Position numbers and translations under genes: made by a program. A model generated the notes under the pieces. It saw only the letters and a list, made by a program, of their open reading frames with translations. It searched no databases and had not been told where the DNA came from. A stretch of DNA of 64,000 nt from NCBI RefSeq assembly GCF_024623785.1, contig NZ_JANKBZ010000001.1, positions 1 to 64,000 of the forward strand. The letters run 5' to 3'. Source of the DNA: Archangium lipolyticum (lineage in GTDB: Bacteria > Myxococcota > Myxococcia > Myxococcales > Myxococcaceae). The stretch's first letter is position 1; each line of letters begins with the position of its first letter. Shown piece after piece: positions 33,149 through 41,926 of the stretch.

Positions 33149-33852
33149 GACGGGCTTTGGTGTTTGGCGGAACGGGGTATCTCGGGAGCGCGGTGCTGCG
33201 CGGGCTGGCCGAGGCGGACGTGCCGGCTGAGTTCACCTGGAACACCTCCGCCGAGCGCGCCCGGGCCCTGGAGTCCGAGCTGAAACAGCGGGGGCACGCG
33301 CTGGACGCGCGGGACGCGGGAGCCATCCGCCGGCTCTGCGCCTCGCTGGAGTCCGAGGGCCGTACGCCCGACGTGGTGGTGCACTGCCTGGGCGTGGGAC
33401 AGGACCGGGCGCTCGGGGATATCTCGGAGGAGGACTGGGAGGCGCTGCACGCCATCAACGTGCGCTCGGCGTTCCTGGCCATCCAGTCGCTCGCGGGACC
33501 CATGGCGGCACGAGGCGGTGGGGACATCGTGCTCACCGCGTCCTACGACGGGAGCCGGCCGATGCCCGTCCCCGCCCACTTCGCCGCCACCCAGGGAGCG
33601 CTCTGCGCCATGGTACGCGCGCTGTCGAAGGAGCTGGGGCCCAGGGGGATTCGCGTGAACCTCGTCACGCCGGGCCTCCTGGAAGGCGGTGTCTCGCAGA
33701 GCGTCGACGCGCGGCTGGGAGAAGACTTCCGCAAGTTCAGCGCGTACGGCCGCCGGGGCAACGCCACCGAGGTTTCGCGTGCCATCCTCTGGCTGGCCCT
33801 GCACAACACGTACATGACGGGCGCCGTGCTGGCCGTCAACGGAGGGTTGTGA
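33145..33852 (+). CDS. SDR-like protein with substituted catalytic residues
   Basis: The 235-residue protein is clearly of SDR fold (FGGTGYLG at 7-14, FAATQGAL, TPGLLEGG, TGAVLAVNGGL). However, the catalytic YxxxK is replaced by FxxxQ (Phe146, Gln150). The usual NNAG is CLGVG. Ser133 remains. It is therefore unlikely to be a normal oxidoreductase. It may be a binding or scaffold partner of the other SDRs, or catalyse a non-redox step. GTG 33145 overlaps the upstream stop (GTGA), with GAGGAGG upstream as the ribosome-binding site. Confidence 0.8.
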   Translation: MRRALVFGGTGYLGSAVLRGLAEADVPAEFTWNTSAERARALESELKQRGHALDARDAGAIRRLCASLESEGRTPDVVVHCLGVGQDRALGDISEEDWEALHAINVRSAFLAIQSLAGPMAARGGGDIVLTASYDGSRPMPVPAHFAATQGALCAMVRALSKELGPRGIRVNLVTPGLLEGGVSQSVDARLGEDFRKFSAYGRRGNATEVSRAILWLALHNTYMTGAVLAVNGGL

Positions 33853-34388
33853 TGCGGCGGGGCCTCGGCCTCGCGCTGCTGGCCGCGCTGGTGCTCCATG
33901 CCGCGACCAAGGGACAGGCACGGCTCCCGGAGATGTTGTGGGTGTGCCACGTGGCCTCCGTGTTGCTCGCGATGGGATTGCTGACCTCGGTGCGGTGGCT
34001 GGTGGCGGTGGGCTTCCTGATCCACGTCGGCATGGGAATGCCGGCCTTCCTGATCGACGTCCTCTTCGGAGAGCGGCCGTCACCGACATCCTGGCTGGTG
34101 CACCTCCTCCCGCTGGTGGCGGGATGGAGCGCCTTGCGCGGCACGGGACTCCCGCCGCGAACCTGGAAGGCCGCGTGGGCGATCGTCCTGGTCACGTTCA
34201 CCGTGAGCATCCTGGCCACGCCACCGGTGCTCAATGTCAACGTGATGCACGAGGCCTGGGGGCCCATGAGAGGACTATTCCCAGGGGCTTGGGCCGTCCG
34301 CGTCTTCCACGCGCTGGAAGCGCTGGGCCTCCTCTTCGGAGCGGAACTGCTGCTCCGGCAGCTCATCGCGCCGGCGGCCGCAAGCTGA
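33852..34388 (+). CDS. Small membrane protein of unknown function
   Basis: This 178-residue protein consists almost wholly of hydrophobic helices, about five, with a short loop FGERPSPTSWLVH in the middle and a conserved-looking NVMHEAWGPMRG stretch before the last helix. I do not recognise the family. ATG 33852 overlaps the SDR-like stop (TGATG). It is the last gene of the operon, and its 3' end overlaps the convergent helicase gene by 26 bp. Context suggests a role in the same membrane-associated pathway. Confidence 0.65.
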   Translation: MRRGLGLALLAALVLHAATKGQARLPEMLWVCHVASVLLAMGLLTSVRWLVAVGFLIHVGMGMPAFLIDVLFGERPSPTSWLVHLLPLVAGWSALRGTGLPPRTWKAAWAIVLVTFTVSILATPPVLNVNVMHEAWGPMRGLFPGAWAVRVFHALEALGLLFGAELLLRQLIAPAAAS

Positions 34389-37293
34389 TGGCGAGCGTCT
34401 GAGCCAGCGAGGGAGGCAGATCCGCCGCGCACGCGCCCTCCTCGGCATACTCGGCGAAGCTTGGAGGCGCTCCGAGGAGGAACTCCAACCACTTCTCGCG
34501 CTCCTTCACCACCCGGTAGAGCCGTTCGTCGATGGTATTGCGAATCAGCGGGTAGAGGACATCGAGCGTGGCGCTGCGATCCCGCTCCCGGAGCCGGAAG
34601 GTGAGCGAGCCCAGCCGGTCGATGCGGCCGACACGCTGCTCGAGCTGTGCCGGGTTCCACGCCAGATCATGGTGAACGATCCGCCGGCAGTTGCGGTGCA
34701 GATCCAGCCCCTCCTGCATCACCTCGTTGGCAATGAGGACCATGGGATGGAGGGGCGTGTTGAACGCCTCGCGTAGACGCTCCCGGCTCTCCCCGTCCTT
34801 CGTCTGGCGCACCAGATCGCCTGTCTTGATGGGGCCGGCGAGGATGTCCCGCTTCTGCTGCTCGTTGCGTCCCACGAAGTAGGCGAGGAACGCGCGGAGC
34901 CTGTCGAGCCAGCGCCGCCCATCCTCGTGCCCGGTCCAGAAGCCGTCCACGAACTCCAGCAGCCGTGGGGGATCCACCTCCCCCACGTCGAGTCCCTGGG
35001 CACGGGCCGCCGCCAGGACATCCGCCAGGAAGGGGACATCCTTGAAGGTGAGATAGCGAGCCAGCCGCTCCACCACCTCCACGCGGAGATCCACGTCGAG
35101 CTGTGCCAGCTCTCCGGAGAGGTGGTCCCACAGGTGCGGGCGTTCAGCGAGCACCTGCCGCGCCTGGGCCTCGCTGATGCGCCAGGAGGGCGTGTGCTCT
35201 CCCTGGTCGTCATCCTCCAGCTCGTCCGCCGCGAGGTCCAACCCGTAGGGGATGAAATTCGGATCACACAGCGCCTTCAACGGCCCGGCATGCGCGACGG
35301 AGGCCTCGGAGGAATGGTCACGCCAATGAGCAGCCGCGGCGCTCTCGACACACCGTTTGATCAGCTTCCAATCGTGACGCTTGGAGCTCGTCAACCCGAC
35401 CCGCGCCTCCGCGAGAAGCACATTGGCGGCGCGGACCACCTCGGACAGGTGCTCGAGCGCGTGGGCTTCCACCGGAACCAATGAGCGGAGATAGCGCTCG
35501 CGCAGCGCGAGGTACAGCACCTCCTGGGGCCGGTGGAACCGCGCCTGGAGCCGGGAGTGGCGCCCGCGGGAGCGCTGCTCATCCGCGTGCATCTCGTCGA
35601 AGATGTCCTCGTGCCGTGCCTCTGGAAAGGCGCGCCTCCACAACTCGAGCATGCGCTGCTCCCACATCCCCTCGAGCGCATGCGCCATCTGCGTCAGGGT
35701 GGCCACCCGAGCGCAGAAGATGAGCGTCTTCTCTCCGGCGATGGCGGCATCGAGCGCATCCCGGAGGACGAAGTCCAGCTTGGGGTGATTGCGCCCATCC
35801 CTCGGCAACACCTGGAGAATGGACCGGAGCAATTTGCGGTAGGGCTCGGCTTCCGCGGAGACCTCGCCCTCACCCCGCGCCAGCAACTCCCCCTTTTCGG
35901 CGGCCTGGTAGGAGGACACCATGTTGATCTGCACCGCGGCCTTGTGCGTCCCCTCCCCCTGACGGAAGAGCTCGGCGATGAAACGCTCGTAGATGAGGAA
36001 CGGAAGCGCCCCTGCTCCCCTGGGCACGAGCCGCTCCGGCCTTCCCCGGCGGTACTGGCGTTTCTCCTCGCGCAGGCTGCGGATCATCCACCGCCGGAAG
36101 CCGGGCTCGATCTTCTCCTGCTTGAGCCGCCGCACCTCCTTCACCGCCGAGGCCACCGCCCGCAGTCCCGGGTCCGCGATGTCCTTCTCCAGGGACTCAT
36201 CCATGGCGAACAGCGCGGCGAACTCCACCGCGGCGGCCTCGTCCAGCCCCGCCCAGGCCCGGTACAGCGCGTCGTATGCCGCCTGGTACTCGCGGATGTC
36301 GGCGAAGAACGCGTCCACCTGCGCCATCAGATCATCCGGCGCTCCCTTCGCTTGCGAGAAGGTGACGAAGACCTGGTTCAGCTCCTCGATGCTCAGTTGG
36401 AAGGGCGTTGCCGTGAGGAAGAGTGTCTTGGCGTACTTGCGGCGGAAGACCGTGGAGATCGCCTGCGAGCGCAGCGTGTGCGCGTTCTTGAGCTTGTGGG
36501 CCTCGTCGACCACCATCAGGTCGAAGTCCGGCAACAGCGCCCGCACCAGCCGGAAGCGGGCCAGGTCTATGGCCCGCCGCACGGCGTCCTCGCTCGAGAA
36601 TGCCTCGTATCCCTGTGCCCGGAAGAGATCGTCCAGGCCTTCGTGCGCGTCCCCTCGCCGCCCCCGGCGAAAGGCCTCGTCGAGGTGGGGCTCGAGCTGC
36701 TCGAGCCCGTAATGATCCAGGAAGAGCGCATCCTCCACATCCATCTGGGACAACCGCCCCTCGCGGAAGCGTTTGAAGATGGCGTTGATGGTCTGCCCGT
36801 GAAGCTCCTGGCCCTGCTTGCGGCGCCACCAGAAATACAGCGAAAGCAGGTGGGCCTGGTCCGCCCCACCCCGCGCGCTGTGGAAGACAGAGACCGGCAC
36901 CAACAGGATGCGGTAGCGCTTCGCCTGCGTGACGAAGGATTCCAGGGAGTCGGCGGCGAAGACCTCGTCACCAAAGTCGAACAGGGTGATCTTCGGATCA
37001 CTGAAGCGAACGAACTCCGCCTTCCACTTCGTGTTGAGGTCGGGCCCCGGGGTGACGATGACGATGCGGCTCTTCGGATTCATGTGGCGATGGGCGGCGA
37101 CCACCCCGAGCGCCTCATACGTCTTGCCCATCCCCACTTCGTCGGCGATGACCACGCCGGGGTTCACGTCGAGCAGATCCAGGGCCTGGAGGACCGTGTC
37201 CTCCTGACGGGCGATGTCTCCCGCGGGCACGTTGTCCCGCTCCTTCCGGGCCCCGAGATCCAGGAAGCCCTGAAGCCAGGTGCGCGTCCTCAT
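34363..37293 (-). CDS. SNF2-like superfamily 2 helicase/ATPase
   Basis: This 976-residue protein is an SF2 ATPase of the SNF2/RapA type. Motif I is ADEVGMGKT (Lys57), motif II DEAH (263-266), motif III TATP. The C-terminal RecA domain has ANEVMQEGLDLHRNC, and motif VI is LEQRVGRIDRLG. A large insertion separates the two cores. Such ATPases recur in phage-defence operons (for example DISARM and dpd systems), where they translocate on DNA or remodel it. It is the third gene of a coupled operon (ATGA overlap with the PLD gene). No methyltransferase is present, so it is not a known restriction or DISARM locus. Confidence 0.88.
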   Translation of the reverse strand: MRTRTWLQGFLDLGARKERDNVPAGDIARQEDTVLQALDLLDVNPGVVIADEVGMGKTYEALGVVAAHRHMNPKSRIVIVTPGPDLNTKWKAEFVRFSDPKITLFDFGDEVFAADSLESFVTQAKRYRILLVPVSVFHSARGGADQAHLLSLYFWWRRKQGQELHGQTINAIFKRFREGRLSQMDVEDALFLDHYGLEQLEPHLDEAFRRGRRGDAHEGLDDLFRAQGYEAFSSEDAVRRAIDLARFRLVRALLPDFDLMVVDEAHKLKNAHTLRSQAISTVFRRKYAKTLFLTATPFQLSIEELNQVFVTFSQAKGAPDDLMAQVDAFFADIREYQAAYDALYRAWAGLDEAAAVEFAALFAMDESLEKDIADPGLRAVASAVKEVRRLKQEKIEPGFRRWMIRSLREEKRQYRRGRPERLVPRGAGALPFLIYERFIAELFRQGEGTHKAAVQINMVSSYQAAEKGELLARGEGEVSAEAEPYRKLLRSILQVLPRDGRNHPKLDFVLRDALDAAIAGEKTLIFCARVATLTQMAHALEGMWEQRMLELWRRAFPEARHEDIFDEMHADEQRSRGRHSRLQARFHRPQEVLYLALRERYLRSLVPVEAHALEHLSEVVRAANVLLAEARVGLTSSKRHDWKLIKRCVESAAAAHWRDHSSEASVAHAGPLKALCDPNFIPYGLDLAADELEDDDQGEHTPSWRISEAQARQVLAERPHLWDHLSGELAQLDVDLRVEVVERLARYLTFKDVPFLADVLAAARAQGLDVGEVDPPRLLEFVDGFWTGHEDGRRWLDRLRAFLAYFVGRNEQQKRDILAGPIKTGDLVRQTKDGESRERLREAFNTPLHPMVLIANEVMQEGLDLHRNCRRIVHHDLAWNPAQLEQRVGRIDRLGSLTFRLRERDRSATLDVLYPLIRNTIDERLYRVVKEREKWLEFLLGAPPSFAEYAEEGACAADLPPSLAQTLAISLRPPAR

Positions 37294-39452
37294 GCGCCCT
37301 CCATGTAGAAGCGGCGGATCCGTTCCATCCAGGGATCCTGGGCGGCACCCGGCGCCAGTTCATCCAATTCCACGTCCAGGGTCCGGATGAAAGCCTCCAG
37401 CGCTCCGCGCTTCTCTTCCGCCACCGTGAGCACTTCGGGAGAGACGCCGGAGAGCGCGCGCCGCAGCTCGGCGCCGTAGAACCAGGCCTCGCTACTGGCC
37501 AGGGCCCCAGCCCGAGCCGCTTCTCGCAGCTTCATCCACACGGGCTGAGCGCCGAGCGCCCCTTCCAGCCGGAGACGGAATCCTTGGAGCGACAGGCGCT
37601 CGTCGCTCAGGTCTTCCTGGACGCCCCACCACGCGCGGAACACATCCGTTGGACCGAATCCCTCGCCGAAGATGGCCGAGAGGACCGCGTTCGTCGCGGC
37701 CTGCCCACGATGCGCCCGCAGGAGGGACAACCGCTCGCGCCCGATGCGATTGCCAAGCAACGCCAGCAACTCCTCCAGGCTCAGCTCGCGCAACCCGGCA
37801 TCCGCCGGCAGCGCGACCATGTCCCGCACGAGGATGGGGACCGAGTACTCATTTCCTTCCACCCGAAGGACCACCTCGCACGAAGCGGGCGAGAGATCGA
37901 AGTCCGGGATGACACCTTCCCCGGGGGGCACCTCCGCGCCAGAGGCGAGCGTTCGATTGAGATACACGAGCGCCCATCCTCCGGGCGGCGCCGGATGTGC
38001 GGGGTCCCAGGTGATGGTGAGCTGACGGAGGGCCGCATCATGCCAGACGGACTGGATGAGCAGACCCCAGTTCCGGGTCGAGGCGGGGAAGGTTCGCTCC
38101 CGCAGCTCCGGTTGTGCCGCATCGCAGGCCACCAGCTCGGGAACGAGCTCCTGGAGTGTGACTTCCCCGTCGAGCACGAATGCAACCGCCGCCTCCACGT
38201 TCCGCTCGTTCCTGGCTTCCGCGAGCAGCGCCTTGCGCGAGGCGTTGGGGGAGCCCAGCAGCACGAAGGTCTCGGTACGAGAGCCCCGGCGGACCGTGAA
38301 GAGCAGGAGCTTGGCATGCAGCGGTCGCTTGACGAGGCGGCCCCCGTCCAATCGGCGGGCCGGGTGCAACCAGAGTTGGAAGCCGCTGACGCGCGAGCGC
38401 ACGGTCGAGACGAGCACCGCGGGCGCGAACACCTGGAGGTCCCCCACGGGCCACAGCTCCCCGCGCTCACGAAGGGCCTCGGCGGACCCACGGTCCATCT
38501 GCCGCCCGATCCCCGCCGCATCCGTGAACCGCAGCAGCTTCGCGGTCGCATCCGTTGGCGTGAGCCACGTGAGGGAGAGAGGTGGCCCGCTCTCCTTGCG
38601 GCACCACAACGTTCCCAGTGCCTCGGAGAACGCAGGAGCCTGGGACGCGGCGGTTTGCGGTGGCTCCTCCCAGAGCACACCGAGGTCGAACGCGCGCTTG
38701 CCCTCTCCGTGCTCGGCGAGTGTCAACAGCACCGAGCTGTCCTCGTCCGCGCTGGCGCCACTGACGTCGTCGCGCTCGAGGAAGGGCGCGAGCACGCCCA
38801 CCCGCACGGCCCGTGCCCCCTCGGGCAGCAGCGCCAGGAACTGCCGCAGCAGGGGGTCGGCATGCTCCGTATGGAGGAACCGGAAGGCCGCCGTCCCCAC
38901 CGGCGTCTGGCCGATTCGCCGTGAGAGCTCGCCTCGAACCAGGATGAGCTGCGTTCCGGGAACGCGGACCAGAGGCTCCAGTGCGGCGAGGAAGCCGTCC
39001 ACCTCCTTCAGCACGGCCACGTCATCCGGCTGGTCGTAACGCAGATCCCGGCAGAAGAAGAGCTCCGTGTTCGCGCCGTAGCCGCCCCGGGTCAGATTGC
39101 CCGAGCCCACCTGCAAGCGGGCGAAGTCCTCGTACAGGACGAGCGAGACCTTCGGATGGAAGGTGCGGCCATGGACCTCGAGCAGGTCATACGGCAGCCT
39201 GTGCCCGGGTTGACGCATGCCCCCATCCACGATGCAGGCAACCGGAACCTCCTGCAGCGCACGACGCCCCTCCTCGCGGAAGCGCTCGGGCTGTTCGAGC
39301 GGGTCGGACGTGAGCCGCAGGACGGCCGCCAACACCTGCTCCTCGAAGAAGGCTGGATCAAAGGTAAAGGACGTGAACACGGCGGCCACACACCTCGTGG
39401 AGTGCGCGAGCCGATCCACCGCGGATGCAGAGGATACCTTCATCACCGTCAC
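37290..39452 (-). CDS. Phospholipase D-like nuclease
   Basis: The 720-residue protein contains two PLD (HKD-type) half-sites: H99-P-K101 followed by GSGNLT (116-121), and H379-A-K381 followed by GSPNAS (400-405). The Asp of the full HxKxxxxD motif is not obvious in either. In defence loci, PLD proteins of this type act as nucleases. The gene overlaps both neighbours (GTGA at the start, ATGA at the end). GTG 39452 is chosen for coupling; ATG 39443 is the alternative. The C-terminal 250 residues are unrecognised and may bind the helicase. Confidence 0.85.
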   Translation of the reverse strand: MTVMKVSSASAVDRLAHSTRCVAAVFTSFTFDPAFFEEQVLAAVLRLTSDPLEQPERFREEGRRALQEVPVACIVDGGMRQPGHRLPYDLLEVHGRTFHPKVSLVLYEDFARLQVGSGNLTRGGYGANTELFFCRDLRYDQPDDVAVLKEVDGFLAALEPLVRVPGTQLILVRGELSRRIGQTPVGTAAFRFLHTEHADPLLRQFLALLPEGARAVRVGVLAPFLERDDVSGASADEDSSVLLTLAEHGEGKRAFDLGVLWEEPPQTAASQAPAFSEALGTLWCRKESGPPLSLTWLTPTDATAKLLRFTDAAGIGRQMDRGSAEALRERGELWPVGDLQVFAPAVLVSTVRSRVSGFQLWLHPARRLDGGRLVKRPLHAKLLLFTVRRGSRTETFVLLGSPNASRKALLAEARNERNVEAAVAFVLDGEVTLQELVPELVACDAAQPELRERTFPASTRNWGLLIQSVWHDAALRQLTITWDPAHPAPPGGWALVYLNRTLASGAEVPPGEGVIPDFDLSPASCEVVLRVEGNEYSVPILVRDMVALPADAGLRELSLEELLALLGNRIGRERLSLLRAHRGQAATNAVLSAIFGEGFGPTDVFRAWWGVQEDLSDERLSLQGFRLRLEGALGAQPVWMKLREAARAGALASSEAWFYGAELRRALSGVSPEVLTVAEEKRGALEAFIRTLDVELDELAPGAAQDPWMERIRRFYMEGA

Positions 39453-40789
39453 AGCCTTCCCAGGTCGCGCAGCAGCGTGCGGACGACGTTCATCTTCAAC
39501 GACGGAAACCCCGACTCCTGCGCGAACCCACCATAGGAGCCGAGGCTGAGAACGAGCTCGTCGCCGTCCTCGCGAATCCAGGCCCCTCCGCTCCGGCGGT
39601 CCCGTTGGACTTCACGGTGGTAGTACAGGAGCCCGGCCAGGGCTTCTTCGGGCCCTGCCCCCTGGAGCTGCGTCACCAGCCGGATGAAGGGCCGGCCATG
39701 CACCTCCAGCCTCTGGAAGTCCGCGGCACGCGACGCGGCCAGGAGCGCGGTACACACGGAGCCCAGCTCCTTCAACGTCTCGGGCGAGAAGACGCTCCTC
39801 GCCACCGCCGACTTCTTCGCGACCCAACCCGCTTCGTGGATATGCCGGTAGATGGCATCGAAGCGCTCCTGGAGGGCGACGTACACGTCACCGAATGCGA
39901 GCGCCACGAGCAGCCGCTGGCGCAGATCATCCCCCAGAGGTCCCCAACGTCCCTCGAGCGCCGTCTCCAGGAACTCGCGAGGTGCGGTGACCCCCTTCCG
40001 GGCCGCCGCGCGAATGCGCTCGGCCAGGGCCAGTGTGCAGTCCCGCGCGTTCTCGAAGAGCGCCGCCCACAGCCGCTCCTGCTGCTCGCGGCGGCCCAGT
40101 TCCACCAACGCCGTCAACCGGCTGCGCTCCCCCACCTTGGCCAGCGTGAGCCCGGCGAACCTCCGCTCGATCTTGTCTCGTGACAACTCCAGCGCATGGA
40201 GCGCGTAGGAGTCATAGCTCTTCGCCCGGAGGTTGCCAGGCTCGTCCCAGAAGGCGTCGAGGATCCCCCGTGCCGCGGGCGTCGGGTGGAGCGTGCCCGG
40301 GAAGACCAGCCCGTAGGAACGCAGCGAGGACAGGTAGGCACCCAGCCCCCCCAGCTCCGTCTGGCGCTCGATCAGCTTGAAATCGAGCGGGAGCGCTTTT
40401 TCCCCCCTGAACCAGGCGCGCTTCGCTCCGCGAACTCCGCGCATGGCGTTCTCATCGCCTCGGGCGAGCTGGCCGTCGAGCGACTCGAGCACCGCGAGCG
40501 ACCAGAAGCGCTCCCAACGATTGAAGAGCGCCTCGCGCATCTCGTCGTCGGCGCGGAGACCCTGTTCACGAATGGAGCGCTCCGCGAGGTCCAACCCGTA
40601 GAGCACGACCGCATAGTTCTGCGCGCGGCTGGTCCGCGTGGTGAACGCCTCGAAGAGCCAGTACCCCACCTGCTGCGACAGGTAACCGAGAGCGAGCGGA
40701 TCTTCTGGGGTGAATTCGGAGTCCGAGTCTGGAGCGGATGCCCAGTACAGATCCTCCTCGAGCACGGAGCGCGGAAGCGGTGCGAGCAT
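39449..40789 (-). CDS. Unknown protein, first gene of the helicase/PLD operon
   Basis: I cannot assign this 446-residue, largely helical protein. Its N-terminus (DPLALGYLSQQVGYWLFEAFTTRTSRAQNYAV) recurs in style in proteins encoded beside PLD/helicase defence genes, where an LxTRTxRARY-like stretch follows a similar start (only the segment TTRTSRAQNY is quoted as key). No catalytic motif stands out. It is the promoter-proximal gene of the operon and is divergent from the Rieske gene with 84 bp between them. A sensor or adaptor role is a guess from context. Confidence 0.7.
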   Translation of the reverse strand: MLAPLPRSVLEEDLYWASAPDSDSEFTPEDPLALGYLSQQVGYWLFEAFTTRTSRAQNYAVVLYGLDLAERSIREQGLRADDEMREALFNRWERFWSLAVLESLDGQLARGDENAMRGVRGAKRAWFRGEKALPLDFKLIERQTELGGLGAYLSSLRSYGLVFPGTLHPTPAARGILDAFWDEPGNLRAKSYDSYALHALELSRDKIERRFAGLTLAKVGERSRLTALVELGRREQQERLWAALFENARDCTLALAERIRAAARKGVTAPREFLETALEGRWGPLGDDLRQRLLVALAFGDVYVALQERFDAIYRHIHEAGWVAKKSAVARSVFSPETLKELGSVCTALLAASRAADFQRLEVHGRPFIRLVTQLQGAGPEEALAGLLYYHREVQRDRRSGGAWIREDGDELVLSLGSYGGFAQESGFPSLKMNVVRTLLRDLGRL

Positions 40790-40873
40790 GGCGTACGATC
40801 CTGCCAGAACGCCAAAAGCCCGCCGATACTCCCAAAGTGGTATACCGCCCGGGACTCTTCACCAGGAGTGCGT
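40790..40873. promoter_or_regulatory. Divergent promoter region, defence operon versus Rieske oxygenase
   Basis: These 84 bp separate two divergent transcription units. AGGAG at 40864-40868 is the ribosome-binding site of the Rieske gene. Shared control of a probable defence operon and a metabolic gene from such a short spacer would be odd, so the junction may be an insertion boundary. Confidence 0.35.
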
Positions 40874-41926
40874 ATGGAAACTCTCCGGCCCGCGCCAGAG
40901 GCCGCCACGCAGCTCCGAGGCTTCTGGTACCCCGTAGCGGACAGCCGGGAGCTGCGGACGGCGCCACTCGAGCGCCGCATCGCGGGAGAGGTGCTCGCCC
41001 TGTTCCGGGACACCGGGGGCAAGGCGCGCGTGCTCGCCGCTGGCTGCCCCCACCGGGGGGGCAACCTCGCGCATGGCACGGTGCGCGATGGGTGCATCAC
41101 CTGCCCCTTCCATGGCTGGCGCTTCGACGGAGACGGGCGCTGCGTGGGCGTGCCCTCCGAGCCTCCCGGTCGCGCCCTGCCTCGCGGAGGCACCCGCGCC
41201 TACGAGGTCATCGAACAGCAGGGCCTCATCTGGACGCACCTCGGCGCGCCCGGGACTGCCGTGACGCCTCCGCCTCGCTTCGAAGCCCTGGAGGATCCCT
41301 CCTTCCGCGCCTTCCACATCCAGGAGTCCGTTGCCCTCCCCTTCGACTGGTGGGTCGAGAACATCCTCGACGTGACGCACGTGCCCTTCGTGCACCGGCT
41401 CTCCTACGGCGGACAGAACCCGGTGATCGAAGGGGGCTACCCGGTCGTGAGCGGTGACGAGCTCGGCTTCACCGCCCGCGTCACCACGCGCCACCGGTAC
41501 TCGTTCTGGACCCGGGTGCTCCATGGCTCGGTGTCCCACTTCGACATGGAGATCCGCGTCCGGCACGACATGCCGGGCAACACCGTGTTCGACGTGGACA
41601 TGGGCGGAGGGCGCCGGCAGCAACTCCTCTTCCTCGCCACCCCCGAGGACGGAGAGAACACACGCGTCTGGGTCTTCGTGCTGCGCAACTACCTCCGTCA
41701 CATTCCCTTCGGAGACGCGGTGGGCCGGGCCTTCACGCGCCAGGTCCTCCGCGAGGATCTCCAACTGGCGAAGCAGGCGGTGTGGAAGATCACCCTCGCG
41801 CAGCCCCGGCCGCTCAGCGTCGCCGCGGACGCGCCCTCCGTCGAGTTCCTCCGGCTGCTGAAGCTCTGGCGCGATCGCGAGCGGCGGCCCCACCCCATCC
41901 GTGACTCGGAGCAGGCCCATGGCTGA
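40874..41926 (+). CDS. Rieske non-haem iron oxygenase
   Basis: The 350-residue protein has an N-terminal Rieske [2Fe-2S] domain: Cys58-Pro-His60 and Cys77-Pro-Phe-His80 in CPHRGGNL and CPFHGW. A catalytic domain follows with the mononuclear iron motif DVTHVPFVH (Asp166, His169, His174). This is the layout of aromatic-ring and alkyl monooxygenases of the VanA / pheophorbide oxygenase type. It would need an electron-transfer reductase from elsewhere. AGGAG with 5-nt spacing fixes ATG 40874; the longer frame to 40196 is a shadow of the neighbouring minus-strand gene. Its stop overlaps the start of the radical SAM gene, so the two are coupled and probably modify the same molecule. Confidence 0.9.
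   Translation: METLRPAPEAATQLRGFWYPVADSRELRTAPLERRIAGEVLALFRDTGGKARVLAAGCPHRGGNLAHGTVRDGCITCPFHGWRFDGDGRCVGVPSEPPGRALPRGGTRAYEVIEQQGLIWTHLGAPGTAVTPPPRFEALEDPSFRAFHIQESVALPFDWWVENILDVTHVPFVHRLSYGGQNPVIEGGYPVVSGDELGFTARVTTRHRYSFWTRVLHGSVSHFDMEIRVRHDMPGNTVFDVDMGGGRRQQLLFLATPEDGENTRVWVFVLRNYLRHIPFGDAVGRAFTRQVLREDLQLAKQAVWKITLAQPRPLSVAADAPSVEFLRLLKLWRDRERRPHPIRDSEQAHG

Noticed and set aside
34363..40789. DISARM or restriction-modification locus
   Set aside because: No DNA methyltransferase and no DUF1998 (DrmB) protein; only the helicase and PLD parts are reminiscent.
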